This document shows positions 31,119-40,939 of a DNA stretch of 64,000 bases, piece by piece. Position 1 is the first letter of the stretch. Every line of letters starts with the position of its first letter. Source of the DNA: Skeletonema tropicum (lineage: Eukaryota; Bacillariophyta; Thalassiosirophyceae; Thalassiosirales; Thalassiosiraceae). The stretch lies in contig CM074130.1 in assembly GCA_037178625.1 (NCBI GenBank), forward strand, positions 2,914,001 to 2,978,000, given 5' to 3'. The notes beneath the pieces were generated by a model. It worked only from the letters and a program-made list of their open reading frames with translations. It ran no database searches and was not told where the DNA came from. The position numbers and the translations under genes are program-made.

Positions 31119-32295
31119 ATGGATCCATTCAGAGTTTTGAAGCTTATTTTCTGCACTTTCACAATTTTCTTCGGCAACTCCGCTGCTATGAGTAATCCAA
31201 CACAACCAACTCGGATGAAGCCTGAACAACAATCTACACCATCTGAAAAAATTCCTCTGATAAAGCGCCATTCATGGTCAGGGTCTCGAAAAATAAATGC
31301 ACAATCATCGGCAACAGCTTCAAACAACGTTTCCTCAGACGCAGAACTTGCTGAGAGACAGAACTTTACTTCTTCATTAATAGCCGGTGTCGGGTCAGGC
31401 TCCCTTGCATCAATAGTATGTGCCCCTCTCGATCTTTTGCGAACACGGATGCAGGTGTCAGGTGGATTACAGAATGGTTCAACCAACCCAAAAATTATCA
31501 ACTCAATGCGCGAAATATATGCATCAGACGGATTCCGAGGTTGTTTTAGAGGACTTGGAGCTACGTTGGCAACTGTTCCAGCATTCTGGGGCTTATATTT
31601 TCCCATGTACGAATCGTTAAAACGTCAATTTATGGAATTATCATCAACCTACGGTGATGGTGGGCACAATCATCATGCATTGGTACATTTGAGTTCCGCA
31701 ATGACTGCAGGTGCAGTAGCTGATATAGTTTGCAATCCAATGTTTGTAGTCCGTACGCGCATGCAAACAGAAGCGCTGCACTACTTCCAAGTGCCTGCTG
31801 CAGAGAGAAAACCACACGGCGTCGTTAGAACAGTATTGGGGTTATATAACGAAGGAGGAGTGCCAATATTCTGGAGGGGGCTCACAGCGAGTCTCTTGGG
31901 ACTTTTTCATGTAGGCATACAATTTCCAGTATATGAGCGGCTCAAAGCAGAAGCAAGGAAACGCTCACCAGGCGAAGAAGAGTCTGCTCTTGATTTACTC
32001 CTTGCGTCAGGACTTTCAAAGATGACAGCAGCTACTATAACTTATCCACATGAAGTCATTCGAAGTCGGATGATGGACGCCAGAGGTGCAAGCGCTGGGA
32101 AGAATATATTCGATACCATGCGATTTATTGTCAAAAACTGAGGGTTATGTTGGGCTATACACTGGTCTGAAAGTAAGCCTTCTTCGAGTTGTTCCAAATT
32201 GCTGTGTCACATTTGTTTCGTACGAACTAATAGCTCGTTGGGTGAGAAATGAAATGAGCAAAAATGGATCATCTCGCAAATCACACAGCGAGTGA
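31119..32295 (+). CDS. mitochondrial carrier family protein (SLC25)
   Basis: About 392 residues. After a Ser/Gln-rich leader with one hydrophobic stretch (VLKLIFCTFTIFFGNSAAM), three carrier repeats follow, each with the signature: PLDLLRTRMQV, PMFVVRTRMQ and PHEVIRSRMMD, with FRGLGATL, FWRGLTASLLG and LYTGLKVSLLRVVPN at the matching loops. The pattern of long matrix loops and RTRMQ fits the nucleotide/NAD/folate (SLC25A32/33/36) branch, but the substrate is a guess. One +1 break in an AAAAA run at 32135-32139 joins FIVK to TEGYVGLYTG. The start is set at 31119, the first ATG; a second at 31188 is possible. Confidence 0.85.
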
Positions 32296-32326
32296 AAATG
32301 AACTTCATTTATAAATCAACTCAAAT

Positions 32327-33584
32327 CTACTGATTAAGAAGAGCCCCAGTGTGCTCCATCATATAATCTTTCGTCTTGCTAACCTTCACGGCCCATTCAC
32401 CGAATCTTGTCGCCAATTCAGTCATTTGTTTGTTAGTCAAGGCTCGTGGCATGACCCAAGATACGTCAACAGTTTGATCCACCTCATCCATGGTACCCTT
32501 GATCAAATTCAATGAAAGAGCACGCATAATTACCCACTCTACTTGATCCAACGGGACGCCTACACGATCAGAAATGTCCTCAAAGGACAACGTCCGTTCC
32601 AAGCTTGGTCGTTCAAAGACCATATTCACAAGTGCCAAAAGGGTAATCTTCTCCTTCACAGCCTCTGCGCGAGACACCAAAGTAGGTTGCTTTTGAATAG
32701 CCTCTGCATTGCTATCCGCTACACGTTGGAAACCGTGAACGTCTCCCCTCGCACCAGCCGATAGCAATTCCACAAGGTACGATAATTCTGTTCCCTCAAG
32801 ACATTGTAATGCTGGCGCAGCAACAACTTCCCCAAAGTTGAAGACACCCTCTCCAGTAAGGGCGGCCAAACTCAAATCAGTTGCAATATTATATCTCTCA
32901 TCTTGGCTCAACTCGGACAAATTGGTGTACGCCACATATTGAATAGCTTCGCGGTAATACGCCTCTGGTGGACCCACCGCCTTGCGATAAGTCATTGCAG
33001 TCTCATAAAAGGCAGAGTGCACTGTGGCTGCCTCACTTTCGGTATCAGCCAACTCGGCCAGTACTGATCGGCCCTTGGTAATTGCTTCCTTTGTGGACTC
33101 CAACGCCTTTACGGATGATTCCGTGGTTAAAGCCTCACCACTCCTCGCGAGGACAGTCAACCCCAACAGCCCCAAACGAGCCTCTGTATACAATGCCGCA
33201 GCAGGTACCAAGCCTATCACGCTTCTCCAGTAAATTCTCCAGAATGGATCGCGCTGCCACACCATCTTTGTACGGGGGATCATCCAACAAAGAGAACGCC
33301 ACAAAGCTAGCAATTCTTGCCAAATTGAGTTGATTGATTTTCTTATCGATGGGGAGGATCACCTTCTCAAAAAGAGCATGGTAGGAATTAATTCCTTCAG
33401 CAGTAGTGCGGAGTGTGGTGGATGGGGTGGAGACAAATTCAAGTGTGCTCATTGTGAGCTGATGCCAAAGCTTTTTTTGGTACAAATTGACAAGATTTTG
33501 GTATTGCTCGGAGAGATCCGGTTGCAGCGTGGACATGGACTCGAGATGGTCGATGGCTGCGTTGGCAGCTTCGGCGGCACTCAT
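32327..33584 (-). CDS. PSMD13: 26S proteasome lid subunit Rpn9 (PSMD13)
   Basis: 418 residues after one +1 break near 33218 (length is exactly one base over a multiple of three). Helical TPR-like repeats lead to a C-terminal PCI domain: FERPSLERTLSFEDISDRVG, then VEWVIMRALSLNLIKGTMDEV, VDVSWVMPRALT. The segments YYREAIQYVAYTNL and DLSLAALTGEGVFNFGEVVA are characteristic of Rpn9. It is a scaffold of the proteasome lid. The stop lies 31 bp from that of the convergent carrier gene. Confidence 0.93.
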
Positions 33585-34094
33585 TTTTGTAGGATTTTGT
33601 TGTTTATTGTTATTAGGTAGTTGCGGCTTTGGCTCAGGCGGCAGGGGCGGCTAAAGTTTGATAGTATGGTGACGGCCAAGATCATTGTGCTTCGAATCGT
33701 TTCGATGTCGAGTTGCAGATCTCGAAATCTAAAATTAGAAATACCTAAAAAGGGTTCGAGAGTGCAGATTCGTTTCATTCCCCACGCATTCCCCTTTTCC
33801 TTTTTCCTCTTCACTAGGAGTCCCGGTTCAGCAGCAGCATCTTCCAGGAGATTCTCTACTAATTCCTTTTTGTTGAGAAGATTCTTATATTAATTCCTCA
33901 CGTAGATGAATCTCCTACAATTTTTTATTCATCGAGTTCGCGAATGACGATGCGCACCCCAACAACCAAACTGCCGATAGATTCAACTCCTTCCTCTCGG
34001 AGAGGTACACGTTGGTCTTACATCTATTGTGACCTTCTAGATGCAACATAGAATTGTATTCTCATTCAATGAAACAACAAATATCATCTTCAAA
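33585..34094. promoter_or_regulatory. divergent promoter interval
   Basis: 510 bp between Rpn9 and the bestrophin gene. Nothing specific is recognised. An in-frame ATG at 34041 could extend the bestrophin N-terminus by 18 residues, but the signal peptide is better from 34095. Confidence 0.4.
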
Positions 34095-35512
34095 ATGGCT
34101 CGCATTACCACCATGATACTAACCATCCAATTAAGCTGTGTGTTGCTGCTGCTTGCAGCTTCGACGGTACAGCCATTCCAAACTGTCAAAATAAGGCCAT
34201 CACCATCACGTCAAAAAGTCACTCTCAGCTACTCAACGGACATTGACCCAATAGCTGTATCCTCTAGTCCAACTTTGTCGTCGTCAGCTAGCACTGAGGA
34301 TCTCGATAATCAGATCGACACATATGCCGATCCCAATGATAAGCGATACTCAGCATCCGATTGGGCTCACAACATGCTCTCGCTTCCGTACTCCACGATT
34401 CTTCACGAGGTTCGTGGACCTGTCGGCTGGATCACTGCTTGGTCCACGTTTGTATCACTCGCATACAAGATGTGTCAAGTGGAATGGAATGCATAACCTT
34501 GCGCACAAGATGTGTCTTGGCCCCACTCCTCACTCTTTAATTGCAAGCTCCATCGGCTTGCTGCTTGTGTTCCGTACAAACTCTGCCTACCAGAGGTTTA
34601 CAGAAGGACGCAAGACATGGGAGCAAATACTGAATACATGTCGTGATATTACACGAATGACTTCTGTGTATGAACACAATGTTGGACTCAAGAGGAAGCA
34701 AAGAATACAAAGGCTACTGGCAGCTTTCCCTTTCATGCTTCAACATCACATTCAACCTCGATGTCTTGACCATTCTCAATGCAAGGAGCTGGAGTTTTCT
34801 CCTCACGCTCTTGTTCTGAATGAACCTCGTACCATCAGCATCAGCAACATTGTCAAAAAAAAGAGGTGGCGCGAGAGAGTGCTGGGTAGACAAACGAGCT
34901 TTACCTTGGTGTCTTTTGCCAGACCCTGTGCTAAGCAAGCTTGGAAACTCACACAATCGCCCGCTTTGGGTGACTGATAGGCTCAGTTTGGAGTTTACCG
35001 AAATCAAATACGACGACAACTTCACGTCTAGGGAAAGATTAGAGCTTACTGAAACACACCAACACGTTGAGCAAATGCATTGGGCACTGTGAACGGATCC
35101 ACCAGACCGCTGTGCCTTTGAACTATGCACGCCATGCCTTGAGAAGTCTGACGCTGTGGTCTTTCACCCTACCCTTTGGTGTGGTTGATAAGCTAGGTCC
35201 TTTTGACTGGTCCTACCTGTGGGTATCGTGGCTTGGTTGATGTATGGAGTCTACGAGATTGGCCACCGCATTGAGGATCCATTCCAAGGTTCGCTTCGAC
35301 TGACCGACTTATGCAATGCAATTTACAGAGACGTCATGTTTGGTGATAGAAATCAAGCTGGCATGAGAAGACAGAGCGCTTTCCGTAAAGATTTTGAGAA
35401 GGAGAGTGACTGGGATAGAGTTGGAGCTGCGTTTGGCGTGAGTCGGGCAGAGAAGGAGATCCTTGGGAGTGCAGAGGAATCAGAAGCACTGTCGAATGAA
35501 GCATATCAATAA
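34095..35512 (+). CDS. plastid-targeted bestrophin-like anion channel
   Basis: About 470 residues. The leader MARITTMILTIQLSCVLLLLAA...VQPF-QTV is a signal peptide with an ASAFAP-like site. The channel domain (PF01062) contains HEVRGPVGWITAWSTFVSL, PHSLIASSIGLLLVFRTNSA, YQRFTEGRKTWEQI, then WVDKRALPWCLL, NRPLWVTDRLS, and C-terminal LMYGVYEIGHRIEDPFQ, all matching the bestrophin family. Frame breaks lie near 34488 (+1), 34856 (+1, in an A8 run), 35058 (+1) and 35238 (-1); the net length fits. In plants and green algae plastid bestrophins carry chloride or bicarbonate across thylakoids and tune proton motive force or carbon concentration; the same is plausible here but inferred. Confidence 0.87.
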
Positions 35513-35688
35513 CATACAATACATAACTTTAAGAAATCACTTTTGCTAAAATACCACGAAGTACTTCCTCTCTCTTTTAATTATTGTACAATACTCCTAA
35601 TAGGTAAGAGTACTTCTTTCTTTTGATGGAGAAGAGAGAAGCTTCGATCAACTTCACTTTTTTTTTGTTTTTTGCACGATGTAGCTAC
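35513..35688. other. intergenic, 3' of bestrophin
   Basis: AT-rich 3' flank ending at the left target duplication of the transposon. No gene seen. Confidence 0.5.
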
Positions 35689-36467
35689 TTAAGTACAATT
35701 AGGGTTATGGCCAGGAATCCTCAGGATATTTCGGCATTTTTGGGTAGCCTCTAGGATATTTTTTCGCCAATATTCGCTAAAAAATATCCTCTTGTTCGAA
35801 CAAGCCTACCTTGATAGCTGAAGTGTTTCCAAGTGAATAACACTATTGTTTACTCATATTATTGCATCTATTCACTCCTTTAGACCTGCATTGACACATC
35901 AGGCCATCAATGCAACGAAATAATGCTCAAAGCTGCAACATATCTTATCTCTGAAGGTCTCGCGAACTACCCTATGAATGAATGCGGACTGTAAGAAAAC
36001 ACGCACTGCCGCAGCACGAGAAGCCTGAAAGATTTATAAGTCTCGTGCATCATCCCTACTATTCATTAGGAGTACAAGCAATCCTTCACCATTCACAGTT
36101 CTTGATGTCCACTCCCGTCAACACCTGTCTGATTTGCATTCCACCATACTCATAAATATCCTCATTGTAAGTTCCCTCTTGTCCATTTGCATCACCATTC
36201 CTCAATACCTATAGTATCACCCACCATCTTATATTCATCTTACATCTTACATTGCATTGGTGTTATGTATGTGTGTGGTGAAGTAGTTGTGCGTGCATCT
36301 TTCTGTCGATTTCAGCTTCTTCATGCGCACTTCGTCCATGTGTGTCCGAAATGGGTGACGTCAACCGTAGAAATTATACGTGGGAACTAGTAGTAGAAAA
36401 GTGAGGATATTTTTTAGGATATTTTGCAGGGGTCGGGAGGATAACTGGCCATTAGGTTAAGTACAAT
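35689..36467. mobile_element. non-autonomous DNA transposon with terminal inverted repeats and 11-bp target duplication
   Basis: An 11-bp direct repeat TTAAGTACAAT flanks it (35689-35699 and 36457-36467). Inside, the left end reads TTATGGCCAGGAATCCTC (35705-35722) and the right end, reverse-complemented from 36437-36456, reads CCTAATGGCCAGTTATCCTC: about 16 of 19 positions agree. The body of about 757 bp has no long open frame. Near the left end is a perfect 12-bp hairpin (AGGATATTTTTT at 35753-35764 with its complement at 35779-35790), and AGGATATTTT recurs near the right end (36404-36426). The size of the duplication fits Mutator-like elements (8-11 bp) better than hAT (8 bp), PIF/Harbinger (3 bp) or mariner (TA). 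It sits between the bestrophin and U1A/U2B''-like genes and disrupts neither. Confidence 0.72.
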
Positions 36468-36583
36468 AGCGTTGATTGACAACATAATAATCAAACAAAA
36501 TAACTCACATATTATTATCAACGTTGCGTTGAGTACATACTATTTACACGGCAAGAATCTTTCAATTATTATTCATAAACATC

Positions 36584-37340
36584 ATGGGGTCAGAAGTTAA
36601 GTCATTCGATGCGTCAAAAATTAAGCCCCAACCCTCCTATCCACCAAATCCAACCCTGTATCTGAGCAACATAGATTGGTCCATTAAAAAGCCTCTGTTA
36701 AAAAGAAGCCTCGTTGCTCTTTTCAGCCGACATGGAAAAGTAATGGAAGTTATCTGCTTACGCGGTGATTCGGTTGGGAAGGGCCAGAAACCAAAGTGCC
36801 TACGCGGGCAGGCCTGGGTGATATTTGAGTCACTCCCTGCATGCAACAGCCGCTCTTGAGGCTGAACGGGGATTTGTCTTCTTTGGCAGGCCGCTGATGG
36901 TGAATTATGCCAAGGAAGTTAGTGATCGCGTAGCAAAACGAGATGGAACTTATAATGCCAAGGCGAGGGAAAGAAGGGCAAAAAGGAAGTTGGAAGAAGC
37001 TGGGGAGGATGGGGTTGCCAAGTCGGTTAAAATCAAATTAGACGGGGGATCGGCTGCGGCTGCTCCAGCTCCGGAAACAAATGAAGGTAGTGATGCGCAA
37101 GTTTCGAATGATCCTTCAACTCTGCTGCTTGCAAAGAACCTTCCAAGCGAATGCAATGATATGATGCTCGCAATGTTGTTCCGTCAGTATTCGGGTTACA
37201 AGAAAGTGAATATGGCTGCGGGAAATAAGGCAACAATTGAATTTGAAACGGATAGTCAGGCAACTGCTGCTTTGAAAGGTTTGAACGGGTTCAAATTAAG
37301 TGCATCTGCGAATTTGGATCTCAGTTACGTGCAGCAATGA
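36584..37340 (+). CDS. U1A/U2B''-like snRNP protein
   Basis: 251 residues after one +1 break near 36842. RRM1 has RNP2 LYLSNIDW and RNP1 RGQAWVIF, with the SIKKPLLKRSLVALFSRHGK helix of the U1A/U2B'' family; then FVFFGRPLMVNYAKEVSD and VAKRDGTYNAKARERRAKRK mirror the human segment after RRM1. A linker rich in Ala/Pro precedes RRM2 (LLLAKNLPSECNDMMLAMLF, then ATIEFETDSQATAALKGLNG). One such protein serves both U1 and U2 snRNP in several lineages (SNF in flies). The start is the ATG at 36584. Confidence 0.9.
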
Positions 37341-37578
37341 TAGGCAGTATGTAATCTTCATAAATGAACACTTGAAAAGGATTTTTCTTCAGTACTACAA
37401 CTCTCACTGTTAATGTTAATAAAAGTGCAATACCCATTTCACAACAATCTATAACAGCCCTATTTCAGTATCCCCCTACTCTCATTATTAACGGCCATAA
37501 AAGTAGCGTCAACTCTTTCACAATAATCTCTATAATATCCCAACTACAGCATCCTATCCCCCTCGTCTAACCATCTCC

Positions 37579-38647
37579 TCAATCTTGGACAAAAATTGCA
37601 CCAGCAAGGAGAAGGAGAAACATAAAAGACACAATAGCCACCGCAATCATGACACTTGGGTGCCTCACATCTTCATGATGACCACAAAAGTAGGTTCCAC
37701 ACGGCATGCTCTTGCTGTCGATGATCTCATCCAACATTCTTCGGTACAACGAACTGTCAACTGCCATTACGTACAAATCAGGAGGTAGACGCTTTTTCTC
37801 CTGGCAGGCAGGGCAACCGGCATCAAGTCCACCCTCCTCCAGGGTGTGAAAATCTACAAATAGTTCGTCTTCATCATCAATAAGTTTCCTTTTATAAACG
37901 CTTCCCGCCTCAAGCTGACTATCCATCAAGACTCGGAAGCCATCCTTGGGGAGTTGCAATTGCAACGTTCCTTTCTCAGTTACACCTCGGAACAATGCCG
38001 AGTTTGCCATGTTCGTAGTTACATTATGAATCGATGCATCAGACATGGTACGCGCGTGTCTACCTGGCTTTTTCGCTACGTCATCAAGTGCAACGCTTCC
38101 AATCCGTATCTGGGCCCAACAATGGATGTGCCCCACCTGAAGTAGCTCCATATCCTGAAGCTTCATCGGAGGAACCAGCCATGAGCAAACCCCCCCCATC
38201 ACTACCACTACTTGTCCTCCTCCTGTGTTGCGATGTGATCAAAGATGATCCTCCCCATCGTGGAGATGGAAAGATTTTCAAAAGGTCAACTTTGGAAAGA
38301 GGTCCTCCGCTGCTGCCAACACTTTGAAGTAGGGGAACATCTGATTTGGCTCTGCGGTGGATAGTCAATGGCTTTGGTGGGAGAACGCCAGCACCACCTG
38401 GAGATCCTCCTGTTCCACCGGGAATAGGAGGTGGTGGTACGCCAGCATTGCGAGAAGGTGGCCTGGAACGAGGCCTATTGCCAGCTGGCGGCTTTCGCTG
38501 ACCTCCTCCTCCTCCTCCTCCCCTGTTGAATGGGTGAGCAGGATCGGATTGCGTAGGGAACGAAAAGTCAGATCGAGATCGACTATGAATCTGCCCCGGT
38601 GGTGTAGATTGAGGTAACGGTGGAAGCAGAGGGCTGTTTTCCGACAT
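37579..38647 (-). CDS. single-pass membrane protein, unknown function
   Basis: 355 residues after one +1 break near 38096. The first half is Pro/Gly/Ser/Arg-rich and disordered (GGGGGGGQRKPP; VPPPPIPGGTGG). The second half is folded and has an acidic strand region (KLIDDEDELFVDFHTL), CPACQEKK, and CGTYFCGHHEDV, followed by one C-terminal hydrophobic helix (VMIAVAIVSFMFLLLLAGAI) five residues from the end. This is the layout of a tail-anchored protein with a large cytosolic domain. Four Cys and paired His could bind a metal. I recognise no family. Start at ATG 38647. Confidence 0.65.
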
Positions 38648-39115
38648 GATTGACTATGATTGAGCAAGTAGAAATGTCACGGCTAATAGGTTGTCCCCCG
38701 ATCAAAATAGAAGCCTCCTCTCGAATGGGATGTCAAGCCAAGGCGCTACTACTCAATATGTTGCAATGAGAAGATGCTTCAGCAAGTCTACTGCTTTTAT
38801 GAATAACACAAGTGTTGTTATTCATGGACAATGGAAATGGACACAACAATGCTTTTTTTCATGATTCGAGCGTGTGAGAGTGTGAAGTAGTGGGATCAGC
38901 ACTTCTGATAAATAAGAAAAACGTGTTCTAATTCCTCGTACATTGACAGCCACCGTCACTAAAAAAACAGAAGAGAGAAAGACGATGTCGATCACCAACA
39001 CAAACGAACGCAACACTATATACGCCAGGAACGTGTTGCAAGTATTGCAATCTTGTTCAACGGCTTGTAGCTTGTGCTGGTATTCTTCCGGCTTGTTCAT
39101 TGGTAGTGGTAAAAC
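38648..39115. promoter_or_regulatory. divergent promoter interval
   Basis: 468 bp between the tail-anchored protein and the CRAL-TRIO gene. Nothing specific is recognised. Confidence 0.4.
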
Positions 39116-40894
39116 ATGGGTCTTTCGAATGGTAGTAATGGCACTGGCTCTCAGGAGCAGCAGCGAGACGACGTGCCAGCCATAAGTCAAAGTTCTGCAT
39201 CAAACGCAAAAGCAACTGGTGATGAAAATCACAATCCTTCACAACAACTTTTGGTCGCAGGTCTTCATAGAGATGGGGAGCAAGCGCGTATTGTGGAAGT
39301 GATCCGTCGGCGAAAAATGCAGAAATATGAAGAAAACTACTTTACGTTTGAATATGTGTGGGGGAGTGTGTTGTATTACAGCGGCTTTGCTGATGAACAT
39401 CCCTCAAGAGCACAACAATTGAATGACACACAGTTAGATGATTATGGTGAAACAGAAACAGAAAACTTACAAATGGATAGTGCGAATACGACTGATGAGC
39501 AAAATTCAACGTCTACTACGCCACAACCGGCCATGGATGAAGGACAATTGCGTGAAAAAGCATTTTCAGAACGAATTGCCAAGCGCCACTTCATTGTTCG
39601 TCAAACATTTATACTCTACAGACGTATACATCTCATGCTTAGGTGGTTCATTGATACCTGCATAACGCGCCTGTCTCAACTAGACTCTCTGCCACGATCT
39701 CCCTCGATGTACGCAACAAATCCAGCTTATTCACTACACTTTGGAGCAGATGATATCATTTGTTTCATTGCCATTCTGTGGGTGTCTTTGTGGATTAGTT
39801 CAAGAACATCTCATGTAGTGGCTTTGGCAATAATCATGTGTTGCATAGTCATGGGATCGGTTGGGACTAGAGTTGTGGAAAGAATCGGACACACTACACA
39901 GCAGTCGCAGTCGCATTCTCTCAATTCTGCAAATTATGCCAGCACTCGAGCCAGGATTGCTCCAGCAACTACACCTACGCTATCTGCTACTAATCAAAAA
40001 GAAGAAAGTTCAAAGTCAATAGAACGACTGCGAAAACGTCACCCTAATGCAACTGAAGCAGAATGTATTAGATTTTTTAGATGCACCAAGCGGAATGAAA
40101 AAGCTGCTTCTGCAAGGATAGAGGAGTGGTTCGCCTGGAGACAAGAAAATGGACTCACATCATCTCTTGATGAAGCTGCTTGTGATACAATGCAGGAATC
40201 GATTCCTTATGGTTGTGATTATATGAAAGCAGACGAACAGATGTGGAATGAAACAGCAGCTATGGCAATTGAAATCATTTCAAAATCTGCAGGAAGTGAC
40301 AATGGTACAGAGAACGGTGTGCGACTACCCCAAATCATCTGTTCTTACGAAATGCATCATACCGCAGATGCACTTGACAATAACGAAGTATCACCAACGA
40401 CAAAGCCTCCTCGATGTAAAGATGGATCACGCATTTTTCATTTGGTTCCTGCACGATTCGATCTGTCGATTGCAACAGCGCAAGTTTACGCCCTCACTGC
40501 TGCACTTTATCTTGACCGTTTTTTATCCAGAAGTACAACTGAAAAAGTTTCACTGATATGTGACGTCCGCGGTGGCCGTGGATGGGCAAATCCGACTCCT
40601 TGGTCGTTACTTCCCTTCATACAAGCAACGTCTTCGTTGCTTGGGCGTCATTTCCCAGAACGGCTGAAACGCATGGTCCTATATCCGATGCCATCGTCTG
40701 CTGTTTGGGTCTGGGCAGCAGCGCAAAAGTTTCTAGATGCTGATACGGCTAGCAAAGTAGTAGTAGTTGGATTGGATGATGGAACATCAAATGATAATAC
40801 TAACATGCTCAAAGAGCTGGAGAAGTTCATCACAGAGAAGGACTACCGTCGTCTTGAGGAAAGAAGGAGGACATTTTTTGCTCGCAAAAATTGA
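39116..40894 (+). CDS. CRAL-TRIO (Sec14-like) lipid-transfer protein with membrane segments
   Basis: 592 residues, intact. After a charged N-terminal region there are two adjacent hydrophobic segments (about residues 212-250: DIICFIAILWVSLWIS and VVALAIIMCCIVMGSVG), then a CRAL-TRIO-N helix (ECIRFFRCTKRNEKAASARI) and the lipid-binding domain (KVSLICDVRGGRGWANP, FIQATSSLLGRHFPERLKRM, AVWVWAAAQKFLD). Sec14 proteins exchange phosphoinositides and other lipids; a membrane-anchored version ahead of the domain is less common. The family's usual order of helices and pocket strands is kept. Confidence 0.82.
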   Translation: MGLSNGSNGTGSQEQQRDDVPAISQSSASNAKATGDENHNPSQQLLVAGLHRDGEQARIVEVIRRRKMQKYEENYFTFEYVWGSVLYYSGFADEHPSRAQQLNDTQLDDYGETETENLQMDSANTTDEQNSTSTTPQPAMDEGQLREKAFSERIAKRHFIVRQTFILYRRIHLMLRWFIDTCITRLSQLDSLPRSPSMYATNPAYSLHFGADDIICFIAILWVSLWISSRTSHVVALAIIMCCIVMGSVGTRVVERIGHTTQQSQSHSLNSANYASTRARIAPATTPTLSATNQKEESSKSIERLRKRHPNATEAECIRFFRCTKRNEKAASARIEEWFAWRQENGLTSSLDEAACDTMQESIPYGCDYMKADEQMWNETAAMAIEIISKSAGSDNGTENGVRLPQIICSYEMHHTADALDNNEVSPTTKPPRCKDGSRIFHLVPARFDLSIATAQVYALTAALYLDRFLSRSTTEKVSLICDVRGGRGWANPTPWSLLPFIQATSSLLGRHFPERLKRMVLYPMPSSAVWVWAAAQKFLDADTASKVVVVGLDDGTSNDNTNMLKELEKFITEKDYRRLEERRRTFFARKN

Positions 40895-40939
40895 TAGACA
40901 CTATTATTAACATGATTAGCTGTGCTGCCAAAAGATGAC

